Positions 16,171 to 24,737 of a stretch of 64,000 nucleotides of DNA are shown here, one piece after another (within the stretch, counting starts at the first letter, position 1; every line of letters starts with the position of its first letter). The position numbers were made by a program, and so were the translations under genes. Origin of the DNA: Saccharopolyspora hirsuta (GTDB taxonomy: Bacteria; Actinomycetota; Actinomycetes; Mycobacteriales; Pseudonocardiaceae); the NCBI RefSeq assembly GCF_008630535.1, contig NZ_VWPH01000010.1, positions 124,001-188,000 on the forward strand, given 5' to 3'. The notes beneath the pieces were generated by a model, which was given only the letters and a program-made list of their open reading frames with translations, did not search any database and had not been told where the DNA came from.

Positions 16171-17328
16171 ATGAACCGTGGTTTCCCCGCTCGACGTGCG
16201 GCCGTGGCCGCCCTGGCAGCGCTGCCGCTGCTGACCGCGTCCCCCGCGGGCGCGGCACCTGCTCCGCCCGGAGACGAAGTCCGGTTGCTCGGCGAGGCGA
16301 TCGTGCCCCACCGGCTCGACCACCGGGGTACGACGGTGGGCGGGCTGTCCGGCATCGACCGCAACCCGTGCACCGGCGAGTACGTGCTGATCAGCGACGA
16401 CCGCTCCTACCTCCAGCCCGCGCGCTTCTACACCGCCGACTTCCGCGTGGACGAGCACGGCGTCGGCCCGGTCGAGTTCACCGGCACCGCCCCGTTCCGG
16501 CAGCCCGACGGCACCACCTACCCGGCGCCCACCGCCCACGACGGCAACGCGGTCGACCCCGAGGACGTCCGGGTGGACCCGCGGACCTGCCAGTACTGGT
16601 GGGCGCAGGAGGGCAACCGCCCGAAGACCCCGACCTCGCCGGACCCGGTGATCCAGCCCTCGGCGCTGAAGACCGACGACACCGGGCGGCACCTCGGGCA
16701 GCACCCCCTCCCGCCGAACTACGAGATCACCCGGGACGAGCGCGGTCCGCGGCGGAACCTGGTCGTCGAGGCCATCACCTTCGACCGCACCGGATCGGTG
16801 CTCACCAGCGCGCTGGAGGGGCCGCTGCTCCAGGACGGACCGCTGCCGACCACCGAGCACGGCGCGCTGACCCGCATCACCGGGCAGACCAGGACCGGCG
16901 AGGTGCTCAGCCAGCACGCCTACCCGCTCGAACCGGTCTTCGCCGCGCCCCGGCCGGGCGGTCGGGCCGACACCGGGGTGCCCGCCGTCCTGGCCCACCC
17001 CGACGACCCGACCCGCTTCCTCGTGCTGGAGCGCACCTACGTCGACGGCGCCGGGTTCAAGGTCCGGCTGTTCGAGGCGACGACCGACGGCGCCACCGAC
17101 GTCCAGCACGTGCAGTCCCTCCAGGACCGCCCGGTCCGGCCGATGCACAAGCGGCTGCTGGTCGACTTCGACGACCTGGACCTGTCCACGGTGGACAACC
17201 TGGAGGGCATGACCTGGGGCCCGCGGCTCCCCAGCGGCGAGCGCACCCTCGTGCTGGTCAGCGACGACGGCTTCCACCCGCAGGAGGTCACCCAGATCAT
17301 CGCGCTCGCCCTCCCCGGCGAGAGCTGA
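16171..17328 (+). CDS. secreted phytase-like esterase domain protein
   Basis: 385-residue exported protein. It has a Sec signal peptide (R-R, hydrophobic LAALPLLTASPAGAAPA, cleavage near residue 28). The mature part is a beta-propeller-like domain of the 'esterase-like activity of phytase' family: GGLSGIDRNPCTGEYVLISDD near 55-75, DPEDVRVDPRTCQYWWAQEG, NLVVEAITFDRTGS, and the terminal NLEGMTWGPRLPSGERTLVL ending in SDDGFHPQE. Two conserved Cys (NPC, RTC) may form a disulfide. Family members are thought to hydrolyse phosphate or carboxyl esters, but few are characterised. It is a single gene between hairpins with no obvious operon partner. Confidence 0.85.
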   Translation: MNRGFPARRAAVAALAALPLLTASPAGAAPAPPGDEVRLLGEAIVPHRLDHRGTTVGGLSGIDRNPCTGEYVLISDDRSYLQPARFYTADFRVDEHGVGPVEFTGTAPFRQPDGTTYPAPTAHDGNAVDPEDVRVDPRTCQYWWAQEGNRPKTPTSPDPVIQPSALKTDDTGRHLGQHPLPPNYEITRDERGPRRNLVVEAITFDRTGSVLTSALEGPLLQDGPLPTTEHGALTRITGQTRTGEVLSQHAYPLEPVFAAPRPGGRADTGVPAVLAHPDDPTRFLVLERTYVDGAGFKVRLFEATTDGATDVQHVQSLQDRPVRPMHKRLLVDFDDLDLSTVDNLEGMTWGPRLPSGERTLVLVSDDGFHPQEVTQIIALALPGES

Positions 17329-17340
17329 ACCCGGACCACC

Positions 17341-17372
17341 GGTGCCCCGCTGCCGATCGGCGGCGGGGCACC
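17341..17372. terminator. bidirectional terminator between convergent genes
   Basis: GGTGCCCCGCTGCC (17341-17354) pairs with GGCGGCGGGGCACC (17359-17372) over 14 bp with one mismatch around GATC. It lies between the 3' ends of the esterase gene and the DUF5682 gene and would stop transcription from both sides. Confidence 0.75.
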
Positions 17373-17380
17373 GCGCTGCA

Positions 17381-20125
17381 TCACGCCCCGGTCAGGAGCA
17401 GGTGGAGGGCCTGCGCTGTGGCCGGGTGCTGATCGAGCAGCTCCGCTCCGCGCGGTTCGGGGTCGGCTGACCCCCACTCGCCGGTGCAGCCCAGGAGGTT
17501 CGCCACCGCGTTGCAGGTGTCCGGGTGGGTCGTCATCAGTTCGGCGCTGCGGGTGGGCCGGAGCGGGAGCGCCGGAGCGGGTTCGGACCGCCACGGCGGG
17601 GTCCACTCGTCCAGGGCGGCGAGGGTGCTCGGGAAGACGCGGCCCGCTTCGCGGATCAGCCGCGGGGCGAGGTCCGCTCCGTTCGCCCGGAGGGTGGTGA
17701 TCAGGCTCGGCAGCCACGGGAGCAGGATCGGGTCCGGCAGCCTGCTGAAGGCGTTGGACACCGACTCCACCGCGAAGTCCACCAGGCTCGGCACCGGTTC
17801 CAGGGCGTGCAGGAAGCCGCTGAGGTAGCGCGGGTAGGTGGGCACCACCAGCGGGTTGCCGAGCAGGTCCGCGCAGCGCTGCCGCAGCTCCGCCCGGGAC
17901 AGCCGCCCCAGGTGCACCTGAGCCGCCCACAGCAGCGCCAGCTTCTCCGGTTCCTCGGGGTGGGACTGCGCGAAGGCCAGCTCCAGCTGGGCGCGGTCGC
18001 AGCCCAGCGACAGCGCCAGACCCTCCATGTTGAACAGGAAGCCCAGCATCGCCGCGACCTGGTCGACGGTGGCGTCCTCGTCGGTGAACGCCGTCGGGAG
18101 CAGGGTGCAGTAGTGGGCGTAGCCGGTCTTGACGAACGACTCGATCCACCGCGGCAGCACCGGTTCGCTTGTCCGGTAGAAGGCCAGCAGTCGGCGCACG
18201 CGGCGCAGGACCGCGGGAGCCCCATCGACGCTGCGCTCGGCGGCGAGGACTTCCAGCGCTCGCACGCCCAGCTCGTTGGCGAGGCGGTGGCTGCGCAGGT
18301 ACAGCGTCGCGTCCTCCACCGCCTCCAGCACCGACGCCGCCGTCGCCCGCGAGTCGTAGGCCGCGGTGCGCAGGCGCTGCTCCAGGACCTGCTCGATGCT
18401 GACGCCCTCGTAGCCGAGCTCGATGAGCGCCCGCTGGTGCGTGCCGAGCGCGAGGTCCCAGGACTCCTGGATCGGCTGCTCGCCCAGCCGCCGCTCCCCC
18501 ATGATCGGCCGCGCCGCGCCGCGCGGCATCAGGCGGTGCAGCATCCACAGGACGTCGGAGCAGTGCGCCAGTTCCGGTTGGGCGGCGATGTCCAGCAGCG
18601 CGCGCTGCACACCGCGCTGCTCGAGCTTGAGGTTCAGCGGGGCGAGGCGGTCGTGGACGTCGCGCGCCAGCGGCGGCAGCGACTCGTAGCCGACGCGGCC
18701 GATGCGGTCGCCGCCCATCATGATCTCCACGAGGCGGCGCACGTCGCGGCGGCCCGGCACGACGTCCTTCTCGATGCAGGTGATCGCGGCGTCCTGGAAG
18801 TCGTAGGGCGTGGGCTTGGCCCGGTCGCGCATCCCCGCCAGCAGGATCGACGTCTCGAACACCGCGATGGCGTCCGCGGTGGACGCCAGGTAGCCGTTGC
18901 GCCGCGCGGCGCGCACGATGTCCACCGACCAGGTCAGCAGCTCCGCCTCGTCCAGGCGGTCCAGGACCGGCGGGCGCTGCAGGAAGCCGGAGAGCTTGTC
19001 CGCGGGCGCGGTCTGCGGTTCGGCGGCGGGCAGCTTCTTCGCTTGCTTCTTCGCCCCGGCCTGCCCGGCCAGCCGGAACGGCTGCACGCGGGTGCGCTTG
19101 ACGTTCTTCGCCCACTCCGCCGCGGCGATCGACACCGAACCGGACGCCAGGCCGAACTGCGCCTCGATCGCGGCGTGGCTGGACGGGATCAGGCCGTGCT
19201 GCCACTTGCTGGCGGTGCGCGGGCTGATCTCGAAGGTGTCCGCGCCGTGCACACCGAACTCGGCGACGCGGCTGGCCGCGTGGAACGCGCCGCACACGTA
19301 CAGGCAGTCCGCGGGATCGGTGCCGGTCGCGGCGAGGTGCTCGCGCATCCTGGTCCACATGTACCGCTCGCGGTCCTCGTCCACCCGCACCCGGTGCGGA
19401 TCGCCCGGCGCCAGGCGGCGGAACAGGCTGCCGATCAGCAGCATCACCTGCCGGTAGGTGTCGTGGTCGCTGTCGCCGAGCGGGACCTCGACGTACTGGT
19501 GCCACCACTCCGACCAGTGCCGCACCTTGCCGTGGTGCAGCAGGTGCTCCTCCAGCTCCGCGAAGCGCGGCCGCAGGTCGCCGATCTCCATGCCGATCGC
19601 GTCGCCGTGCAGCGCGGCGTCCTCGTCGTCCGGCGCCCCGGGCTGGTCCCGGCGCGCGTCCCACTGGAAGACGTGGTCCGAGGAGCGGTCCACCAGCACG
19701 AGTTCCGCACCCGGGGTGTCCAGCGCGTAGGCGATCGCCTGGTACTCCGCCGAGGCCTCGGTGATCGGCGCGACCACCGACAGCGGCGACCACTCCAGCG
19801 GGAAGCCGTCGACCTCCGTCGCGAACGCCTGCACCGCCACCGGGAGCGTGCAGTTGCGCAGTTCGGTCAGCAGCGGGGCCATGTCCTCGCACAGCTCCAG
19901 GTAGACCACCTTCGGCTGCTTCTGTCGCAGCCGCCGCGCCATCGCGATCGCCGAGGCGGGCGAGTGGTGGCAGACCGGGAAGATCTCCAGCGGTTCCCGC
20001 GTCGCGCGGTCGACGTCGTCGACGATGCCCAGCAGGATGCCCTCCAGCGCGCCGGGCCCGTCGGCGAACGCCGCGGCGGCCTCCTTCAGCTGCGCCCGCA
20101 GCGCCCCGAAAACGCCCTCGCTCAT
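17381..20125 (-). CDS. DUF5682-family protein (YehM-like)
   Basis: 914-residue cytosolic protein and last gene of a five-gene coupled operon. The first 330 residues carry the DUF5682 pattern: IFPVCHHSPASAIAMARRL near 48-66, VVYLELCEDM, and later YVCGAFHAASRVAEFG. The spaced His and acidic residues are reminiscent of the TraB/ChaN-type fold (inference). The remaining ~550 residues are helical and repeat-like, without a known motif; a Lys/Ala-rich linker (AGAKKQAKKLPAAEP) separates the parts. It overlaps the AAA gene by ATGA. In E. coli the MoxR-DUF5682-vWA-SWIM set is yehL-yehM-yehP-yehQ, function unknown. DUF5682 is plausibly the substrate-binding or effector partner of the MoxR-vWA machine. 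Confidence 0.85.
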   Translation of the reverse strand: MSEGVFGALRAQLKEAAAAFADGPGALEGILLGIVDDVDRATREPLEIFPVCHHSPASAIAMARRLRQKQPKVVYLELCEDMAPLLTELRNCTLPVAVQAFATEVDGFPLEWSPLSVVAPITEASAEYQAIAYALDTPGAELVLVDRSSDHVFQWDARRDQPGAPDDEDAALHGDAIGMEIGDLRPRFAELEEHLLHHGKVRHWSEWWHQYVEVPLGDSDHDTYRQVMLLIGSLFRRLAPGDPHRVRVDEDRERYMWTRMREHLAATGTDPADCLYVCGAFHAASRVAEFGVHGADTFEISPRTASKWQHGLIPSSHAAIEAQFGLASGSVSIAAAEWAKNVKRTRVQPFRLAGQAGAKKQAKKLPAAEPQTAPADKLSGFLQRPPVLDRLDEAELLTWSVDIVRAARRNGYLASTADAIAVFETSILLAGMRDRAKPTPYDFQDAAITCIEKDVVPGRRDVRRLVEIMMGGDRIGRVGYESLPPLARDVHDRLAPLNLKLEQRGVQRALLDIAAQPELAHCSDVLWMLHRLMPRGAARPIMGERRLGEQPIQESWDLALGTHQRALIELGYEGVSIEQVLEQRLRTAAYDSRATAASVLEAVEDATLYLRSHRLANELGVRALEVLAAERSVDGAPAVLRRVRRLLAFYRTSEPVLPRWIESFVKTGYAHYCTLLPTAFTDEDATVDQVAAMLGFLFNMEGLALSLGCDRAQLELAFAQSHPEEPEKLALLWAAQVHLGRLSRAELRQRCADLLGNPLVVPTYPRYLSGFLHALEPVPSLVDFAVESVSNAFSRLPDPILLPWLPSLITTLRANGADLAPRLIREAGRVFPSTLAALDEWTPPWRSEPAPALPLRPTRSAELMTTHPDTCNAVANLLGCTGEWGSADPEPRGAELLDQHPATAQALHLLLTGA

Positions 20126-21234
20126 GACAGGGTGGCGATCGCGTCGCGGCCGCCCTCCAGGAACTCCGGCCAGGAACCGCCTTCCGCCTTGCTGCGCGGC
20201 TCGACGACGCCGTGCAGGTACTTGTTCAGGATGGCCAGGTCCTCCGGTTCCCGCCGCGCCAGCGATCCGACCAGCGAGGATGCCAGGGTCCGGGCGGTCA
20301 GCTCGCGCTCGCCGAAGAAGTTGCTGTGCAGGATCGCGTCTTCGAGCACGCCGATCTGCTCGGCGGTGGACAGCGCCGACTCCAGCTTCTCGTCGTCGCT
20401 GCCCGCCGCGGCCGCGGAGTCGCGCAGGTCGGCGAAGCTGCGCAGCAGCACGTCCAGCAGCGTCGGCGGCACGTCCAGCTCGATCTGGTGGCGGCGCAGC
20501 AGCTCCTCGGTGCGGAACCGGACGATCTCCGCCTCGCTCCTCTTGTTCGTCACCACCGGGATCCGCACGAAGTTGAAGCGGCGCTTGAGCGCCGAGGACA
20601 GGTCGTTGACGCCGCGGTCGCGGCTGTTGGCGGTGGCGATGATGGAGAAACCCGGCTTGGCGAAGACGATGTTGTCGTCGTCCAGCTCCGGCACCGAGAT
20701 GTACTTCTCGGACAGGATCGAGATCAGCGCGTCCTGCACATCGCTGGTGGAGCGGGTGAGCTCCTCGAACCGGCCGATCGCACCGGTCTCCATCGCGGTC
20801 ATGATCGGCGACGGGATCATCGACTCCCGCGACTGGCCCTTGGCGATGACCATGGACACGTTCCACGAGTACTTGATCTGGTCCTCGGTGGTGCCCGCGG
20901 TGCCCTGCACGACCAGCGTCGAGTTCCGGGAGATCGCGGCGGCCAGCAGCTCGGCCAGCCAGCTCTTGCCGGTGCCGGGATCGCCGATCAGCAGCAGGCC
21001 GCGGTCGGAGGCCAGCGTGACGATGGCCCGCTCGACGAAGCTGCGGTCGCCGAACCACTTCTGCGGGACCTCGCGGTCGAGGCCGTCGGCGCGCTCGGAA
21101 CCGAGGATGAACAGCCGCACCATCTTCGGCGACAACCGCCAGGCGAACGGCTTGGGACCGTCGTCGATGGATTCCAGCCAGTCCAGCTCCTCCGCGTACT
21201 TGATCTCGGCGGGAGCGCGCAACAAGTCGGACAT
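20122..21234 (-). CDS. MoxR-type AAA+ ATPase (YehL-like)
   Basis: 370-residue AAA+ ATPase. Walker A GDPGTGKS is at 84-91, a Walker-B-like acidic segment GRFEELTRS at 154-162, sensor 1 IIATANSRDRGVND at 198-211, and an arginine-finger region SALKRRF at 214-220. The insertions and the pairing with a vWA protein place it in the MoxR clade, whose members remodel partner proteins or insert metal cofactors. ATG 21234 is preferred to TTG 21240 because AAAGG stands 8 bases upstream. It is 31 bp from the vWA gene and overlaps the DUF5682 gene. It should act as the motor of the five-protein system. Confidence 0.9.
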   Translation of the reverse strand: MSDLLRAPAEIKYAEELDWLESIDDGPKPFAWRLSPKMVRLFILGSERADGLDREVPQKWFGDRSFVERAIVTLASDRGLLLIGDPGTGKSWLAELLAAAISRNSTLVVQGTAGTTEDQIKYSWNVSMVIAKGQSRESMIPSPIMTAMETGAIGRFEELTRSTSDVQDALISILSEKYISVPELDDDNIVFAKPGFSIIATANSRDRGVNDLSSALKRRFNFVRIPVVTNKRSEAEIVRFRTEELLRRHQIELDVPPTLLDVLLRSFADLRDSAAAAGSDDEKLESALSTAEQIGVLEDAILHSNFFGERELTARTLASSLVGSLARREPEDLAILNKYLHGVVEPRSKAEGGSWPEFLEGGRDAIATLS

Positions 21235-21265
21235 TCTCAAGGCCTTTCTCGGTGGTGGGCTGGCT

Positions 21266-22633
21266 TCACGCCAGGAACGTCTTGAGCTCGTGGACGAGCT
21301 TGCGGATGTGGCCGGAGATCACCGGTGCGCCCAGGTCCTTGAAGCGCTGCCGGAACCACGGGTTGACGCTGCCGCGACCGGAGCTGGTCACCGAACCGAC
21401 CGGGATGAACTTGGCGCCGGAGCGGTGGATGGCGGCCATGCTGTTGAACAGCGGTTCGGCCGACCACTCGTAGAAGTCGGAGATCCACACCACCGCGGTG
21501 TTGCGCGGTTCGGCGATCTTCGGCCGGGCCAGCGCCATGGCGACCTCGCCGTTGGTGCCGCCGCCGAGCTGGGTGCGCAGCAGGGCCTCGAACGGGTCGT
21601 GCACCCACGGCGTGAGGTCGAGCGCCCGGGTGTCGTAGGCGATCAGGTGCACGTCCACCTTCGGCAGCCCGGCGAAGATCGATGCGAGAATGGTGCAGTT
21701 CACCATCGAGTCGACCATCGACCCGGACTGGTCGACCACGACGATCAGCCGCTGCGGCGTCGTCTTGCGGGCGGTGCGGCGGTAGAAGAGGCGGTCGACG
21801 TAGAGCCGCTCCTCCTCCGGGTCCCAGTTGGTGAGGTTCTTCCAGATCGTGCGGTCGAGGTCGAGGTTGCGGAACACCCGCTTCGGCGGCACGGACCGGT
21901 CCAGCTCGCCCACCGGCGCCTTCTCCACCTGGGTGCGCAGCACCTCGGCGACCTCGTCGACGAACCGCCGGATCAGGTCCTTGGCGTTGGCCAGCGCCAC
22001 CCCGGACAGGTCGTCCTTGTCCCGCAGCAGCTGCTCGACCAGCGACATGCTCGGGGTCAGCTGCGCGGCGAGGTCGGGATCGGCCAGCACCTCGCGCAGG
22101 TGCATCCGGTCCACCAGGTCCGCTTCGACGGCACCGAGTTCCGGGCCGATCTCCGGGATCAGCCGCCCGAGGTCGGGTGTCGTGCCGCCGCCGGTGCCGG
22201 TCGGGCTCGGGCCGCGACCGCCGCGCAGACCGCCCGGTTGGCAGCCCAGCGCCCGCTCCAGCCAGCCCGCGTCGGACTGCCAGCGCGACAGCTGCTCGGC
22301 GGTGACCGCGCCGGGCCCGGTGTCGAAGACGTTGAGCAGCACCTTCGACACCAGCGCCGCGCGCCGCACCTCGGCGGCCCGGTCCCGATCTCCGTCCGAT
22401 GTGGACTCGGGGATCATCAGGCCGTCGAACTCCGCGGCCAGCTCGGGGTGGCGCTGCACGAGCGAGTCGACCGAGGTCCACGGGTCCAGCAGCGCGGGTG
22501 GCAGGCCGACGTCCTCGACGACGGCCAGGCTCGCCGACTCCAGGCCCGCCTGCTCCTCGCGGTCGAAGAGCCGGGCCAGCAGCCGCCAGTACAGCAGCTG
22601 GCGGCGGTTGTCGTGGGCGGTCTCCTCGGTCAT
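21266..22633 (-). CDS. vWA-domain protein (YehP-like)
   Basis: 455-residue protein. The N-terminal ~290 residues are helical, and the C-terminal von Willebrand A domain begins at RLIVVVDQSGSMVDSM with a perfect MIDAS DxSxS (D301, S303, S305). The remaining metal ligands are in GGGTNGEVAMA (Thr) and WISDFYEW (Asp). A Gly-rich linker near 130-155 (GGRGPSPTGTGGGTT) splits the helical part. MIDAS proteins encoded beside MoxR ATPases are their usual adaptors: the metal site docks onto the AAA ring. It has an ATGA overlap with the upstream 459-residue gene. Confidence 0.9.
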   Translation of the reverse strand: MTEETAHDNRRQLLYWRLLARLFDREEQAGLESASLAVVEDVGLPPALLDPWTSVDSLVQRHPELAAEFDGLMIPESTSDGDRDRAAEVRRAALVSKVLLNVFDTGPGAVTAEQLSRWQSDAGWLERALGCQPGGLRGGRGPSPTGTGGGTTPDLGRLIPEIGPELGAVEADLVDRMHLREVLADPDLAAQLTPSMSLVEQLLRDKDDLSGVALANAKDLIRRFVDEVAEVLRTQVEKAPVGELDRSVPPKRVFRNLDLDRTIWKNLTNWDPEEERLYVDRLFYRRTARKTTPQRLIVVVDQSGSMVDSMVNCTILASIFAGLPKVDVHLIAYDTRALDLTPWVHDPFEALLRTQLGGGTNGEVAMALARPKIAEPRNTAVVWISDFYEWSAEPLFNSMAAIHRSGAKFIPVGSVTSSGRGSVNPWFRQRFKDLGAPVISGHIRKLVHELKTFLA

Positions 22634-24009
22634 TTCCGCAGCAACCTCCCCGCGCGCTCGCGCAGCACCTTCGCGGCGTCGGTGGCGGCCTTCTCCGCTT
22701 TGGCACCGGCTTTGTCGGTCGTGCCCCCGGCCCAGGCCCCGGCGTGGACCGCGACGGCCTTCTTCCGCTTGGTGGTCTCGACCGCGAGGGGCTGCAGGTG
22801 GAAGCTCCCGGCGTCCCACCGGAGCAGGCCGATGCAGGCGTTCGACGCCGCGACCGCTTCGGCGGTGAGCGGGCTGGCGGTGGGGATGCGGTCGGCGTCG
22901 ACCGCCAGCTCGTGCTCGGCGACGGTGAACGTCAGCCCGTCGTCGTCGGATCGCACGGTGTAGCCCTCCAGGAAGACCGGTACGGCGATGCGCGCCGGGT
23001 GCCGGTCCAGGGGTGCGGTGGTCGGCGCCGTCGCGGACTGCAGGGCCACCCGGGCGGTGGCGAAGGCGTCCGCCGGTTCGCCGTTACGAGCGTGCTCGTC
23101 GCTCCAGATCAGGTCGCCCTCGGCGGTGATCGGCATCTCGGCGAGGTCCATCGACAGGCCTTCGCCGACCGCGGACAGCAGCGACAGGTGCGGGCGGAGC
23201 AGCTGCCACAGACCGGCCCCGACCACGGTGTCCGGTTTGGACACCGACGCGCTGGCCCGCACCAGGCGGGGCTCACCCCCGTCAGCGGGCTCGAACACCG
23301 CGTGGACCTGCGCCTGCACGGCGGTCGCGTGCTCCTGCACGTCGACGCCCAGCGGCAGGACGCGACCGGTCGCCGTGCCTGTCACCGGCACCTCGGCGGC
23401 CCCGGGCACCGTCAGCAGCATCGCGCGCGACCACAGGTCCGCCCAGCGGCGCTCCGGGACACGTTCCAGGGCCGCGCCCGGGCAGGACGCGGCGAGTTCG
23501 GCTGAGAAGCCGTCGAGCAGCGCCGCCAAGCGACGCAGCGCCGGGTCCGGCAGCATCGCGGAGACGACCTGCGCCGCCCCGGACACCAGGTCGTGGTCGA
23601 TACCGCGCCAACCGGATCGCGCCAGATCGCAGAGCCAGGAGCGAGCCGCGGCCAGCAGGTTCACCGGCGGCGAATCGCTCGGGGCGGTGGCGGTTTCGCC
23701 GCTTTCGGCCCGGCCGGTCGCCTCCGCGATGCGGCTCATCAGCGCGTCGTGAGCGGAGCCGAGCAGCGCGGTGCGCGCGGCGGCGAGGGCGGTGAAGTGG
23801 TCCTCGCCAGCGGCTCCGGCCACCGCCTTGTCGGCCACTTCCGCGACCGCCTCGGCCAGCGGTGTCGCGGCCACGGCTCCGGCGAGCTCGGCCAGGTCAC
23901 CGGCATCGGGGCGCAGCAGGCCGCCGGTGAGGGCGCGGTCGAAGGCGTCGACGGCTGCCAGGGCTTCGTCGAGGCCCGCGACGGGTTCGGCCAGCAGATC
24001 GGCGCGCAT
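22630..24009 (-). CDS. uncharacterised subunit of the SWIM-vWA-MoxR operon
   Basis: 459-residue protein with no domain recognised by eye. The first 200 residues are Ala/Leu/Asp-rich helices (GLDEALAAVDAFDRALTGGL at the start). The second half alternates beta-rich stretches (VLPLGVDVQEHATAVQAQ, IAVPVFLEGYTVRSDDDG) and ends with a very basic, Ala/Lys-rich tail (KAGAKAEKAATDAAKVLRE) that could bind nucleic acid or membrane; this is inference. It is locked into the operon by a 1-bp TGATG overlap with the SWIM gene and an ATGA overlap with the vWA gene, so it should be made in fixed ratio with both. E. coli yehLMPQ has no obvious counterpart, making it the most specific component here. Confidence 0.7.
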   Translation of the reverse strand: MRADLLAEPVAGLDEALAAVDAFDRALTGGLLRPDAGDLAELAGAVAATPLAEAVAEVADKAVAGAAGEDHFTALAAARTALLGSAHDALMSRIAEATGRAESGETATAPSDSPPVNLLAAARSWLCDLARSGWRGIDHDLVSGAAQVVSAMLPDPALRRLAALLDGFSAELAASCPGAALERVPERRWADLWSRAMLLTVPGAAEVPVTGTATGRVLPLGVDVQEHATAVQAQVHAVFEPADGGEPRLVRASASVSKPDTVVGAGLWQLLRPHLSLLSAVGEGLSMDLAEMPITAEGDLIWSDEHARNGEPADAFATARVALQSATAPTTAPLDRHPARIAVPVFLEGYTVRSDDDGLTFTVAEHELAVDADRIPTASPLTAEAVAASNACIGLLRWDAGSFHLQPLAVETTKRKKAVAVHAGAWAGGTTDKAGAKAEKAATDAAKVLRERAGRLLRK

Positions 24010-24515
24010 CACACCACCGCCCTGGTCGGCGGGAACCACTGCATCTCCGGCAGCGGCGCGGTGGTCGGCGGCAGCTCCAGGTAGGCGAGGTGGCGCAGGA
24101 ACCGGCTGAACACCGGTGCGGCGGTGCTGGCGTCGCCCTGCTCCGGCCTGGTCGCGGTCATGGCCTCGGTGATGGCCTGCGCGGTCGGTTCCTCGTCGGT
24201 GACCTCGACCTTGAGGTAGCGGGCGACCCGCTCGCCGCCGTACTGCAGCACCGCTTCGGCCAGCAGGGCGCGGATGTGGTTGCAGAACGAGCCGCGCGCG
24301 CCGCCGCAGGGCCGGTTGTTGTTGGTGCTGCAGGTGAACGCGTAGCTCCCGGCGGCCACCGACGAGACGTAGACCCGCTCGATGTCCGAGCCGCTGGACA
24401 CCACACCCTGCAGGCGGCCGTCCGCCAGCTCCGCGAACGGGACCTTGGCCAGCTTGCGCGGCCGGGCGGGCGGGACCACCCGCGTCGTGCTCGACCGCTC
24501 CCACTCTTGCAACAC
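24009..24515 (-). CDS. SWIM zinc-finger protein (YehQ-like)
   Basis: 168-residue small protein with a SWIM-type zinc site: C62-x7-C70-x7-C78-x-H80 in the segment FTCSTNNNRPCGG ending in SFCNHIRALL. SWIM domains bind DNA or proteins. The spacing is wider than the classical CxC, so it is a variant. The start is taken as GTG 24515, five bases after AGGAG (24521-24525); TTG 24512 is almost as good. It is the first gene of the operon, and the 222-bp gap to the divergent gene at 24738 must hold its promoter, though I see no clear -10/-35 pair. It probably gives target recognition to the MoxR-vWA machine. Confidence 0.8.
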   Translation of the reverse strand: MLQEWERSSTTRVVPPARPRKLAKVPFAELADGRLQGVVSSGSDIERVYVSSVAAGSYAFTCSTNNNRPCGGARGSFCNHIRALLAEAVLQYGGERVARYLKVEVTDEEPTAQAITEAMTATRPEQGDASTAAPVFSRFLRHLAYLELPPTTAPLPEMQWFPPTRAVV

Positions 24516-24737
24516 ACGATCTCCTGTGAACCGGGGGACGTCCAGCCGCGGTGACCGGACGTGAGGACCGTACTGGCGACCCCCGACACTCTTGATCAAG
24601 CCTCCCTCCACCGACCACAGTGGACTCCGGTCGGCGCAGGTCGCTGCTCCGCGCGGTGGATGCTGGCCCGATCCGGGAACCTCCCCGGTCGCGGGCCGCT
24701 ACGCTGCGGCAGCCACGCACGAGGAGGTGCGCCGACC

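Noticed and set aside
17525-22963. Very long plus-strand reading frame (about 1800 codons) across the SWIM-MoxR operon
   Set aside because: It is antisense to three well-supported genes with intact motifs, has biased Arg/Ala/Gly/Val composition and no domain; a shadow of high third-position G+C.
17381-24515. Reading the MoxR/vWA genes as magnesium chelatase, gas-vesicle GvpN or methanol dehydrogenase maturation genes
   Set aside because: No chelatase, gvp or dehydrogenase structural genes are present, and the SWIM and DUF5682 partners point to the yehLMPQ-like set.
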